Origin: AC-37 sp036382905 | GTDB taxonomy: Bacteria > Actinomycetota > Thermoleophilia > Solirubrobacterales > Thermoleophilaceae | Direction: 5' to 3' | DNA: 12,469 nt | NCBI GenBank assembly: GCA_036382905.1 | Contig: DASVPL010000173.1 | Location: 1 to 12,469, forward strand | Part shown: positions 1-5,809 of the stretch, in pieces | How positions within the stretch are numbered: the first letter of the stretch is position 1 | Layout: each line of letters starts with the position of its first letter | Position numbers and translations under genes: made by a program | Notes under the pieces: model-generated | Seen by the model: the letters and a program-made list of their open reading frames with translations, nothing else | Told to the model about the DNA's origin: nothing | Databases searched by the model: none

Positions 1-480
1 CTCGGCGTCGTCCCCGCCGCCCTGCGCCAGGCCCAGGCCGAGCGCGACGCCGGCGAGCAGCACGACCGAGGCGAGCGCGAGCGCGGCCCGCGGGCGCAGT
101 CCGGCGAGCCAGCCCGGCGCGCGCACCCCCTTCGGGTAGAACGAAGTTCTAGAACGTCGTTCTAGTGGTGGAGGGGGTGCGGGCTCGGTGCGGGCGGGCT
201 CGGTGCGGGCGGGCTCGGCCAGCGGCGCGCCGGTCCCCGCCGCGGCCGCCTCGGCCTCGACCACGTCCATCAGCGAGCGCTTGAGCGAGGGCGGCGGCTC
301 GAAGGCTTCGACCGCGCGCGGCAGCGCCTGGGCCGCCGGGCGCAGCCGCTCGAGCTCGCGCTGGCACGTCGCGCAGGCCATCAGGTGACGCTCGAAGACC
401 TCCGCCTCGAGCGGCGGCAGCGCGCCCAGCAGGTAGGCCGCGCCGTCCTGCTCGAAGCGCTCGTGTTCGGTGGTGCTCAT
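1..480 (-). CDS. Zinc-finger anti-sigma factor (partial, C-terminus off window)
   Basis: This is the membrane-anchored anti-sigma factor paired with the ECF sigma gene just upstream; the two overlap by an ATGA (477-480). The 160 visible residues start at ATG 480. A GGGGAGG Shine-Dalgarno lies in the last codons of the sigma gene, which suggests translational coupling. The N-terminus has the zinc anti-sigma (ZAS) signature H-x3-C-x2-C at His32, Cys36 and Cys39, the fold that clamps sigma regions 2 and 4 in the cytoplasm. A low-complexity linker follows with a TEPAR pentapeptide repeated in tandem (period 15 bp, about 181-216), then a helix of about 21 hydrophobic residues (132-152). The periplasmic sensor domain is missing because the gene leaves the window. 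The linker carries a nested palindrome (123-180) whose AT-richness differs from the surrounding gene. An RskA-type relative is likely, but the C-terminal domain needed to say so is not visible. Confidence 0.88.
   Translation of the reverse strand, partial: MSTTEHERFEQDGAAYLLGALPPLEAEVFERHLMACATCQRELERLRPAAQALPRAVEAFEPPPSLKRSLMDVVEAEAAAAGTGAPLAEPARTEPARTEPAPPPPLERRSRTSFYPKGVRAPGWLAGLRPRAALALASVVLLAGVALGLGLAQGGGDDAE
123..180. repeat. Nested palindromic element inside the anti-sigma gene
   Basis: Nine-base inverted arms (gcaccccct at 123-131 and its complement at 172-180) enclose two adjacent 13-bp imperfect palindromes, agaacgaagttct (138-150) and agaacgtcgttct (151-163). The junction gttctagaac (146-155) is itself a perfect palindrome, and ctagaacgtcgttctag (149-165) reads almost identically on both strands. 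The core is AT-rich within a roughly 75% GC gene. It stays in frame and encodes part of the linker between zinc finger and membrane helix (about residues 106-115). It could be a small palindromic insertion or a regulator-binding array. Confidence 0.6.
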
Positions 481-1040
481 GCCGCCTCCCCGCTCAGTGT
501 CAGGCGGAGCTTCTCGAGCCCGAGCCGCATCCGGCCCTTGACGGTGCCGACCGGCAGGTCGAGCATCTCCGCGATCTGGGTGTGCGTGAAGCCGCCGAAG
601 TACGCGAGCTGGATGACCCGTTCCTGCGGCTCCGGGAGCGTACGCAGGGCGTCGCGGACGGTGCCGGCCTCGTCGCGCTGGATCGCCTCGTCGTCCGTGC
701 GCTCCGGCGCCTCCTTCCACTCCTCGATCCCCTCCGCGCTGGCTCGCCTGCGCTGGTGCACGTTGCTGCGGCGCAGGTTGTCGATCCCGCGGTTGTGGAC
801 GATGCCGAGGATCCAGGTGCGCACGCTGCCCCGCTCGCGCTGGTAGCGGACGCGGCTGCGCCAGATCGAGAGGAGCGCCTCCTGGACGATGTCCTCGGCG
901 GCGGTGCGGTCGCCGGCGAGGCGGTAAGCCAGCGAGAACGCCGCGCGGCCGTGACGGTCGTAGATGGCCTCGAACGCGCGCGGGTCGCCCTCGGCCACAA
1001 GGTCCATGAGCTCCTCGTCGCCGAGTCGATGTACGTCCAC
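477..1040 (-). CDS. ECF RNA polymerase sigma factor (paired with ZAS anti-sigma)
   Basis: This 187-residue protein has the two-domain layout of ECF (group 4) sigma factors. Region 2 (about residues 22-90) includes the AEDIVQEALLSIWR helix, which binds core RNA polymerase and the -10 element, and a following RTWILGIVHNRGID stretch. Region 4 (about 125-180) has the helix-turn-helix HTQIAEMLDLPVGTVKGRM that reads the -35 element. An acidic linker joins them. The start is GTG 1040; Met12 is an alternative. It begins 32 bp after the 108-residue membrane protein gene and its stop overlaps the anti-sigma start by 4 bp, so both products are probably made in fixed ratio. In such pairs the sigma is held inactive until the anti-sigma is cleaved or releases it. 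It resembles SigK/RpoE-like sigmas, but the exact ECF group cannot be fixed by eye. Confidence 0.93.
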   Translation of the reverse strand: MDVHRLGDEELMDLVAEGDPRAFEAIYDRHGRAAFSLAYRLAGDRTAAEDIVQEALLSIWRSRVRYQRERGSVRTWILGIVHNRGIDNLRRSNVHQRRRASAEGIEEWKEAPERTDDEAIQRDEAGTVRDALRTLPEPQERVIQLAYFGGFTHTQIAEMLDLPVGTVKGRMRLGLEKLRLTLSGEAA

Positions 1041-1072
1041 GGCCGCTTCTACGCGCGGGCCTCGACGACGGA

Positions 1073-1399
1073 TCAGCTCGTCAGGCGATTCCGCACGTCC
1101 GAGGCGACCTCGCGCATCCCCTTCTGGATCGCGCGCAGGCCGTGAGCCTCGCGGCGGCGGTGCTTCTGGCGCGCGCGCACGAGGATCAGCGCGCCGCCGG
1201 CGCTCCCGGCCACGACGCCCGCCGTGACGAGCCGTGCCCAGTGGCGCGGGTCGCGCAGCGCGGCCTGGTCGAACTCGGCGAGCTCGTCCACGGCCGCGCC
1301 GGTGAGGTCGGTCAGACGCTGCTCGAGGCGGGCGGTGAGCGTGCCGGGCGGCTCGACGGGAGCGAGCGCGTAGTGCAGCAGCCGTTCGACCTCACTCAT
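1073..1399 (-). CDS. Small single-TM protein of unknown function, candidate sigma regulator
   Basis: I do not recognise a named family. The 108-residue protein has a soluble N-terminal part (1-55) containing an APVEPP turn and a helical RLEQRL stretch, one hydrophobic segment of about 18 residues (57-74, Gly/Ala/Val-rich), and a strongly basic tail (RARQKHRRR). It contains no cysteine, so it is not a ZAS-type anti-sigma factor. The gene overlaps the end of the upstream ECF sigma gene by 8 bp. A textbook Shine-Dalgarno (aaggaggag, 1407-1415, spacing 7 nt) inside that sigma gene fixes the ATG at 1399. This position, normally taken by an anti-sigma factor, suggests it regulates the upstream sigma at the membrane; that is inference from context. 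The basic tail predicts a cytoplasmic C-terminus by the positive-inside rule, but the N-terminal flank is also somewhat basic, so topology is uncertain. Confidence 0.8.
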   Translation of the reverse strand: MSEVERLLHYALAPVEPPGTLTARLEQRLTDLTGAAVDELAEFDQAALRDPRHWARLVTAGVVAGSAGGALILVRARQKHRRREAHGLRAIQKGMREVASDVRNRLTS

Positions 1400-1931
1400 A
1401 CCCGTGCTCCTCCTTCAATCGTTCCTCGAGCTGGCGTATGGCTCGGTGGATCAACACCTTCGTGGCGCCCTCGGAGCGCCCGAGCGCGCGCGCGATCTCG
1501 CGGTTGTCCATGCCCAGGGCGAAGCGCATGATGAGGGCTTCGCGACGATCGTCCGCCAGTCCTGCAACGCCCTCCAGCACGTGCTGGAGCTCCTCGCGCC
1601 CCTCCACGAGCTGGTCGGTCTGGTGCGGGGCGCTGACGATCGACGCGTCCTCGAGGTGGGTCTGCGGCCGGCGCGAGCGGTCGCGGTGGTAGTTGGCGGC
1701 GAGGTTGTGGGCGATGCGGATCAGCCACGGGCGCAGCGGGCGCCCGTCCGACTCCGCCTGCGCGCGCGCGAAGTGGCGGTACGCCTGGAGGAAGGTGTGC
1801 TCGGTGAGGTCCTCGGCGTCGTGGTGATTGCCGATCCGGTAGTACGCGTAGCTGTAGACGTCGCGCAGGTGCGCCCGGTAGAGATCGCTGAACGCGCGGT
1901 CGAGCTCGGCCTTGTCCGGCTCGTCGGGCAC
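1392..1931 (-). CDS. ECF RNA polymerase sigma factor (upstream member)
   Basis: This 179-residue sigma factor has region 2 at about residues 13-85 (DVYSYAYYRIGNHHDAEDLTEHTF followed by PWLIRIAHNLAANYHRD) and region 4 at about 115-172, with the helix-turn-helix MDNREIARALGRSEGATKVLIHRA. It should direct core RNA polymerase to a small, as yet unknown promoter set. The start is GTG 1931, 29 bp after the PlsC stop. No Shine-Dalgarno precedes it, but a TAGTCT hexamer ends 7 nt before the GTG, which would fit a leaderless transcript. Its 3' end overlaps the 108-residue membrane protein gene by 8 bp. It is clearly different in sequence from the second ECF sigma 350 bp further on, so this is not a recent duplication. 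The ECF subgroup cannot be assigned without profile searches. Confidence 0.92.
   Translation of the reverse strand: MPDEPDKAELDRAFSDLYRAHLRDVYSYAYYRIGNHHDAEDLTEHTFLQAYRHFARAQAESDGRPLRPWLIRIAHNLAANYHRDRSRRPQTHLEDASIVSAPHQTDQLVEGREELQHVLEGVAGLADDRREALIMRFALGMDNREIARALGRSEGATKVLIHRAIRQLEERLKEEHGYE
1407..1415 (-). promoter_or_regulatory. Strong ribosome binding site for the 108-aa membrane protein
   Basis: Read on the minus strand this is aaggaggag, a near-perfect Shine-Dalgarno, 7 nt before ATG 1399. It lies inside the last codons of the upstream sigma gene. It is one of the clearest ribosome sites in the window and decides the start of the small membrane protein. Confidence 0.8.
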
Positions 1932-1938
1932 TCACGCG

Positions 1939-1944
1939 AGACTA
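1939..1944 (-). promoter_or_regulatory. Possible -10 hexamer (TAGTCT) for a leaderless ECF sigma mRNA
   Basis: On the minus strand TAGTCT matches the actinobacterial TANNNT -10 pattern and ends 7 nt before the GTG start at 1931. That would place transcription initiation at about the first base of the start codon. No convincing -35 element is visible about 17 bp upstream (the sequence there is cgcgta). Confidence 0.35.
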
Positions 1945-1960
1945 GACCTCCGCGGCGCTC

Positions 1961-2710
1961 CTACGCGGCGCGGCGGTCGTCGTTGCGGCCGGTGCCGAGC
2001 AGCGCCAGAGTCGGGCGCGGCACGAGGGGAGGCCTGGTCTCCAGGGCCGGGAGCTGCTCGAGCCAGCGGTACTGGAGCTCGACGCAGGGCCAGATCCGCT
2101 CGGTCACCGCGGCGGCGAGCCGCGGCGACGCGCTCTCCACCCGCGGGAAGGTGAGCTGGCGGCCGCAGCGCACGCGGACCTTCACCGGTCGGACGATCCA
2201 TCCCGAGCGCGCGCGCTCGGTGCCGTGCACCGCGATCGGGACCACCGGGACGCCGCACTCGAGGGCGAAGCGCCCGACGCCCCGCTTTGGCTCCGCGAGC
2301 CGTTCGGGGTCGCGGACGCGCGTGCCCTCGGGGAAGATCACCAGCGCGTCACCGCGCTCGAGGACCGCCCTGGCGGTCGCGACCATCTCCTCGTCCGACT
2401 CGCCCCGCCTGACCGGAAACGCGCCCAGGCAGTTGAGGAACCAGCCGACCAGCCGGTTGTCGAACAGCTCGCGCTTGGCCACGAAGTAGATCGGCCGGCG
2501 CAGGCAGAGCCCGATCAGGAACGGGTCGAGGAAGCTCTTGTGGTTCGCGGCCAGCACGACCCCGCCGGAGCTCGGGATGTGCTCGCGGCCGATCCGGGCC
2601 GTGCGGAACCAGATCAGCAGGAACGGCTGGAGCACCGCGCGGGTGACCCAGTACACGACGGGGTTGATCCCGCGGGTGCGGATGCGCTCGTGGTGGCGCT
2701 CGAGGGCCAT
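1961..2710 (-). CDS. plsC: 1-acyl-sn-glycerol-3-phosphate acyltransferase (PlsC family)
   Basis: The protein belongs to the lysophosphatidate acyltransferase family, which transfers an acyl group to the sn-2 position of lysophosphatidic acid to give phosphatidic acid in membrane lipid synthesis. At 249 residues it is of normal length. Motif I (HX4D) is NHKSFLD, with His57 and Asp62 as the catalytic pair. Motif III is FPEGTR at 126-131, the glycerol-phosphate binding loop. A VPVVPIAVHG stretch gives the usual C-terminal motif IV. A hydrophobic, aromatic segment at about 18-35 probably docks the enzyme on the inner membrane face. I chose ATG 2710 because a longer open frame upstream (to 3241) reads antisense across the divergent gene and lacks family resemblance. 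The ECF sigma gene begins 29 bp downstream on the same strand, so cotranscription is plausible. The acyl chain and exact acceptor preference cannot be read from sequence. Confidence 0.9.
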   Translation of the reverse strand: MALERHHERIRTRGINPVVYWVTRAVLQPFLLIWFRTARIGREHIPSSGGVVLAANHKSFLDPFLIGLCLRRPIYFVAKRELFDNRLVGWFLNCLGAFPVRRGESDEEMVATARAVLERGDALVIFPEGTRVRDPERLAEPKRGVGRFALECGVPVVPIAVHGTERARSGWIVRPVKVRVRCGRQLTFPRVESASPRLAAAVTERIWPCVELQYRWLEQLPALETRPPLVPRPTLALLGTGRNDDRRAA

Positions 2711-2743
2711 GGGCTGAGAGGGACACCGGGGGTCCGCGCTCGT

Positions 2744-2749
2744 TACGCT
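2744..2749 (+). promoter_or_regulatory. Possible -10 hexamer (TACGCT) for the divergent gene
   Basis: TACGCT fits TANNNT and ends 6 nt before ATG 2756; no Shine-Dalgarno precedes that ATG. The gap between the divergent plsC and this gene is only 45 bp (2711-2755), so any promoters for both directions must sit in it or overlap the coding ends. Confidence 0.35.
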
Positions 2750-2755
2750 CACTGC

Positions 2756-3289
2756 ATGACGTTGCAGAGGAGCTTGCGTGGAGGTCTGGCCGGCGGAGTG
2801 GCCGCAGCCGTGTGGGCGGGCCAGCTCCCGCTCGACAAGCGGGTCTTCGGTTCGGACTTCGACGACGTGGAGCTGATGGGCAAGCTCGTGACCCGCGGGC
2901 CGCAGTGGCCGCTGGCCGGCGTGGCGCTGCACGTCCAGAACGGGATCGTCTTCGGGGCGGTCTACGCGCAGCTCAAGCCGTTCCTCCCCGGCCCGCCGGT
3001 GCTCCGCGGGGTCGTTGCGGGGCTGGCCGAGCACGTCGCCCTGTGGCCGCTCACGCGCGTGACCGACCGCTACCACCCGGCGCGGCGCGACCTTCCGCAG
3101 ATCGGCGGCGACTGGCGCGCCTTCGCCCAGGCCACCTGGCGCCACGCGCTCTTCGGCGCCCTGCTCGGGGCCCTCGAGCACGCGCTGAACGACCGCAGCG
3201 CCGACGAGCCGCCCGAGATCCCCGTGTCCTCGAACGGCCACGGGGACATCGAGCAGGTCGCGGGCGCGACGGCCACCTCACCGGCTTAG
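2756..3289 (+). CDS. Conserved-looking small membrane protein, function unknown
   Basis: I do not recognise a characterised family. The 177-residue product has glycine/alanine-rich hydrophobic stretches at about 9-22, 52-73, 82-100 and 122-141, suggesting an integral membrane protein with short helices. Polar signatures break them up: QLPLDKRVFGSDFDDVEL (23-40), the pair GLAEH (89-93) and WPLTRVTDRYHPAR (97-110), and AFAQATWRH (122-130). Regularly placed His, Arg and Asp residues look conserved, not random. The C-terminal 35 residues are hydrophilic and probably disordered. The start ATG 2756 sits just downstream of a -10-like site and is the first sensible start after the divergent plsC gene, although the frame is open further upstream. 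tRNA-Thr starts 13 bp after the stop, so the two are likely on one transcript. Confidence 0.75.
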   Translation: MTLQRSLRGGLAGGVAAAVWAGQLPLDKRVFGSDFDDVELMGKLVTRGPQWPLAGVALHVQNGIVFGAVYAQLKPFLPGPPVLRGVVAGLAEHVALWPLTRVTDRYHPARRDLPQIGGDWRAFAQATWRHALFGALLGALEHALNDRSADEPPEIPVSSNGHGDIEQVAGATATSPA

Positions 3290-3302
3290 ACTCGGCCGCG
3301 CC

Positions 3303-3375
3303 GCCGGAGTAGCTCAGCTGGTAGAGCAGCCGCCTTGTAAGCGGCAGGTCAGGGGTTCGAGTCCCCTCTCCGGCT
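3303..3375 (+). tRNA. tRNA-Thr (anticodon UGU)
   Basis: The 73-nt gene folds into a complete cloverleaf. The acceptor stem GCCGGAG (3303-3309) pairs with CTCCGGC (3368-3374), the D stem GCTC pairs with GAGC (3312-3315, 3324-3327), and the anticodon stem GCCGC pairs with GCGGC (3329-3333, 3341-3345). The T stem AGGGG pairs with CCCCT around a TTCGAGT loop. The anticodon TGT (3336-3338) reads ACA, hence threonine. The discriminator is T3375. It is followed by CCT, not CCA, so the 3' CCA must be added enzymatically. The tail abuts the stop codon of the convergent L,D-transpeptidase gene. Confidence 0.97.
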
Positions 3376-3376
3376 C

Positions 3377-4225
3377 CTAACCGTGCACGAAGACCGGCGT
3401 GCCGAGCGGGACGCTGCGCATGAGCGTGCGCAGGTCGGCGTCGGCGGCGCGCAGGCAGCCGGCCGAGGAAGCCTGGCCGATCGAGCCCGGCGCGTTGGTG
3501 CCGTGGATCGCGAGGCGGTTGCCGCCATGCCAGCCGGGCGGCGTGTTCGGCTGGGTGCCGTTGAGGGCGAGGATGCAGCAGCCGTAGTAGGAGCCGTAGC
3601 GCGAGCCGGGGATCTTGTCGGTGATCGCGAAGCGGCCCCTCGGGGTCGCCGACCCGGGCCGGCCGACGGCGACGCGCAGTCGCTTGACGAGCTTCTTGCC
3701 GCGCCTCAGCTCGACGGTGCGCTCCGAGAGGTCGACCGAGATCGCGGTGCGCACGCGGCCGCGATCCACGGCGGGCGAGTCCGCGCGGACCCAGGCGAGC
3801 TTGCCGTTGGGCAGGGCGGTGGTGGTCACGGCGAGCCAGCGGCCCTGGCGGCGCACGACCGACATGACGGCCGGCGAGCCGAACTGGGTGCGCGCGCCGG
3901 CTGAGCCGATCGCGTGGCCCTTCGGCTTGGCGTAGAGCCTCACGGAGCGCCCGCTGCGGACGCGGACGACACCGAAGCCGGGCGGCGTGGCGGGGCGCTT
4001 GGCCTCCTCGCGCGGGGCGGGGGCGCGGCTGACCACGCGCGGCTCGCCCACCAGTCGCTCGACCGGCTCGAGCCGCCGGGGCTCGCTCGTCCGGCGGGTC
4101 TGCGGGGCGGCCGCGTCGCGGCCCTGCTCGGCGCGCCCGATGCCCGCCGCCGCAACGGCAGCGGCCAGCGCAGTCGCGACGAGGGCGACGACCAGCGCGG
4201 CGGTGAGTGTGGCGGGCCTGTCCAT
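3377..4225 (-). CDS. L,D-transpeptidase (YkuD domain), membrane-anchored
   Basis: The enzyme cross-links peptidoglycan through 3-3 (L,D) bonds, or attaches other groups, outside the cytoplasmic membrane. The 282 residues begin with an uncleaved-looking signal anchor (5-27, very Ala/Val/Leu-rich). A basic, proline-rich linker follows, then an SH3-like beta region (about 83-155) and a YkuD catalytic domain (about 160-282). The catalytic signature is present: His241 in IHGTN and the nucleophile Cys257 in SSAGCLR. SAGC replaces the commoner SHGC, a substitution I believe also occurs in other actinobacterial members. A TPRGRFAITDK strand precedes it, as usual. The start ATG 4225 directly precedes the membrane segment. 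The gene follows sigH on the same strand after 75 bp containing a GC-rich hairpin. Its stop codon overlaps the encoded CC tail of the convergent tRNA-Thr gene. Physiological substrate is unknown. Confidence 0.92.
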   Translation of the reverse strand: MDRPATLTAALVVALVATALAAAVAAAGIGRAEQGRDAAAPQTRRTSEPRRLEPVERLVGEPRVVSRAPAPREEAKRPATPPGFGVVRVRSGRSVRLYAKPKGHAIGSAGARTQFGSPAVMSVVRRQGRWLAVTTTALPNGKLAWVRADSPAVDRGRVRTAISVDLSERTVELRRGKKLVKRLRVAVGRPGSATPRGRFAITDKIPGSRYGSYYGCCILALNGTQPNTPPGWHGGNRLAIHGTNAPGSIGQASSAGCLRAADADLRTLMRSVPLGTPVFVHG

Positions 4226-4277
4226 GGCCTGCCTGGGATGTCGGCGCGCATGGGCGCCGGCTCAAGTCCGCGTACGA

Positions 4278-4296
4278 GGGCGGCGCCCAGCCGCCC
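4278..4296 (-). terminator. GC-rich hairpin just after sigH, possible terminator
   Basis: A perfect 7-bp stem, gggcggc (4278-4284) with gccgccc (4290-4296), and a 5-nt loop lie 4 bp past the sigH stop codon. There is no T-run, so it would be a high-GC, U-less terminator or attenuator between sigH and the L,D-transpeptidase gene. Confidence 0.45.
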
Positions 4297-4300
4297 CCGC

Positions 4301-4963
4301 CTAGAGCATCACGTTGCGCGTGGCGAGATGCGCGCCGACCTTGCGCTTGACGCGCTGGAGGGCGTTGTCCACCGTCTTCGTGTCGCAGGCCAGTCGCTCG
4401 CCGATCGCCTCGTAGGAGTGACCGTCGAGGTACAGCGACAGCACCGAGCTCTCGAGCTCCGACAGCACGCTCGACAGGCAGGCGACGAGGCTGTGCAGCT
4501 CCTCGGAGGAGATCACCTGGTTGACCGGGTCGTGCGCGGTCGGGCCGGGCAGGACCTCGTCGAGGGTCGGCTCGCCGTCGCCGCCGGCGCTCGCCGGCGT
4601 CTGCGAGAACGACACGTACTGGTTGAGCGGCGTGTGCTTGTTGCGGGTGGAGGTCTTAACCGCGGTGATGATCTGGCGCGTGATGCACAGCTCCGCGAAG
4701 TTGCGGAAGCTCGACTCGCGATCGCTGCGGTAGTCGCGGACCGCCTTGTAGAGCCCGACCAGGCCCTCCTGGATCAGGTCGTCGGAGTCGCCCCCGATCA
4801 GGAAGTACGACGAGGCCTTGAGACGCACGAAGCCGTAGTAGCGACGCACGATGCGGTCGTATGCGTCGCGCTTCCCGGACTTCGCCAGCGCGACGAGGTA
4901 ATGATCGTCAACCTCGAGTGGAGATTGATGGTTACTGCGTATCGACGGGGCGGATACGGCCAC
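4301..4963 (-). CDS. sigH: Sigma-H (Spo0H-type) RNA polymerase sigma factor
   Basis: This 220-residue protein matches the Bacillus sigma-30/SigH (Spo0H) type closely, not the ECF factor also named SigH in mycobacteria. Region 2 (about residues 30-120) has RYYGFVRLKASSYFLIG, DLIQEGLVGLYKAVRDYR and FAELCITRQIITAVKTSTR, all family hallmarks. Region 4 (about 160-212) has LSELESSVLSLYLDGHSY and a helix-turn-helix ending in DNALQRVKRK. In Bacillus this sigma drives transition-phase and early sporulation genes; the regulon here is unknown. The start is GTG 4963, 7 nt after a purine-rich site ending at 4971. The gene follows rlmB after about 135 bp, as in the Bacillus rlmB-yacP-sigH order, which supports orthology. 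No anti-sigma gene is adjacent, so control may be transcriptional or by protein turnover. Confidence 0.93.
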   Translation of the reverse strand: MAVSAPSIRSNHQSPLEVDDHYLVALAKSGKRDAYDRIVRRYYGFVRLKASSYFLIGGDSDDLIQEGLVGLYKAVRDYRSDRESSFRNFAELCITRQIITAVKTSTRNKHTPLNQYVSFSQTPASAGGDGEPTLDEVLPGPTAHDPVNQVISSEELHSLVACLSSVLSELESSVLSLYLDGHSYEAIGERLACDTKTVDNALQRVKRKVGAHLATRNVML

Positions 4964-4970
4964 AGCATGC

Positions 4971-4979
4971 TCCCCTCCC
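4971..4979 (-). promoter_or_regulatory. Ribosome binding site of sigH
   Basis: On the minus strand this reads gggagggga, and it ends 7 nt before GTG 4963. It supports that GTG over the out-of-frame ATG lying between site and start (4966-4968). Confidence 0.65.
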
Positions 4980-5045
4980 AGCCCCTACGGGACTGAAAGA
5001 CTGGGCGCGACGTACCTCCCCTGGTCGTCGCCAGATTTTCGCCCG

Positions 5046-5064
5046 CCTGAGTCTGTACCTCAGG
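5046..5064 (-). other. Inverted repeat between rlmB and sigH
   Basis: A perfect 6-bp inverted repeat, cctgag and ctcagg around a 7-nt loop, lies 35 bp past the rlmB stop and about 83 bp before the sigH start. On the minus strand its left arm overlaps a TTGACC (5063-5068) that resembles a -35 element. No matching -10 is visible 16-19 bp downstream. It could be a weak rlmB terminator or an operator in the sigH promoter region. The whole 4964-5098 gap holds no gene. Confidence 0.35.
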
Positions 5065-5098
5065 TCAAGCCTTATCTGCGGCGGCGAGTATCCCCGTG

Positions 5099-5809
5099 TT
5101 ATCGGACGTTGTCAAGTCCGGGTCGGCCGGAATGCAAGATTCCGTACAGCAGGGCCGCGGCGGCGGCGGACACGTTGAGCGATTCGATGCGCCCCCGCAG
5201 CGGGAGCGCCACGAGCTGGTCGCAGGCGGCGGCCACGCGCGGGCGCAGCCCCCTCCCCTCCGAGCCGAGCACCAGGACCACGCGCCCGGAGTAGTCCGGC
5301 TGGTCGTGGGGCACCGCCTCGGGCGACGCGGCGGCGCCGTAGATCCAGGCGCCGGCCCGCTTCGCCTCGGCCAGGTAGTCGGCGAGGTTGCGCACGCGTG
5401 CGATCGGCAGGTGCTCGATCGCCCCGGCCGACGTGTGTGACACGACCGGGGTGACCTGCGCCGTGCGCCGCTCGCCGATCACGAGCCCCGCGGCGCCCGC
5501 GCACTCGGCCACGCGGCAGATCGCGCCGAGGTTGCGCGGGTCCTGGACCTGGTCGAGGGCGACCACCACCGCATTCTCGTCCGCGAGCAGCCCGCCCGGG
5601 TCGGCGTACTCGAACTCGCTCACCTCGGCGCAGATCCCCTGGTGGTCCGGCGAGCCCGCGCGCGAGTCCAGCTCGGCGGCGTCGGCGACCCGCACGTCGA
5701 TGCCGCGCAGCCAGGGCTCCCGCGCCGCGTTCTTCGAGACCCACACGGGATGCACGCGACGCGGCCCGCGAAGGGCCTCGCGCACCGGGTTGCGGCCGTA
5801 GACGATCAC
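5099..5809 (-). CDS. rlmB: 23S rRNA (guanosine-2'-O-)-methyltransferase RlmB-like, TrmH/SpoU family
   Basis: A 236-residue SPOUT-fold methyltransferase that uses S-adenosylmethionine to 2'-O-methylate a guanosine in 23S rRNA (G2251 in E. coli). The N-terminal substrate-binding domain begins VYGRNPVREAL (3-13). The three SpoU motifs are clear: motif 1 DPRNLGAICRVAECAG (90-105), motif 2 VLVLGSEGRGL (178-188), and motif 3 LPLRGRIESLNVSAAAAALLY (202-222). The trefoil-knot SAM pocket is therefore intact. The start GTG 5809 overlaps the cysS stop as GTGA. The frame stays open upstream to 6004, but that extension is Arg/Gly/Ala junk antisense to nothing and shadowing cysS, so I reject it. Related TrmH enzymes act on tRNA, and the exact target cannot be proved here. 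The N-terminal domain and position after cysS favour RlmB. Confidence 0.9.
   Translation of the reverse strand: MIVYGRNPVREALRGPRRVHPVWVSKNAAREPWLRGIDVRVADAAELDSRAGSPDHQGICAEVSEFEYADPGGLLADENAVVVALDQVQDPRNLGAICRVAECAGAAGLVIGERRTAQVTPVVSHTSAGAIEHLPIARVRNLADYLAEAKRAGAWIYGAAASPEAVPHDQPDYSGRVVLVLGSEGRGLRPRVAAACDQLVALPLRGRIESLNVSAAAAALLYGILHSGRPGLDNVR

Noticed and set aside
138..163. LexA/SOS box in the nested palindrome
   Set aside because: Actinobacterial LexA boxes have GAAC and GTTC separated by 4 bases; here the spacing is 3, and the site is mid-gene, not at a promoter.
385..1145. Plus-strand open frames opposite the ECF sigma gene
   Set aside because: They mirror the high-GC codon bias of the minus-strand sigma gene and show no domain or ribosome site.
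2225..2755. Upstream extension of the 2756-3289 frame
   Set aside because: It is antisense to plsC with an Arg/Asp/Glu/Pro-rich composition typical of shadow frames.
2711..3241. Upstream extension of the plsC frame to 3241
   Set aside because: It runs antisense through the divergent membrane protein gene and has no acyltransferase resemblance; ATG 2710 gives a normal-length PlsC.
4967..4992. G-quadruplex in the sigH leader
   Set aside because: Only three adjacent G-runs are present on the minus strand; the region is better explained as a purine-rich ribosome site.
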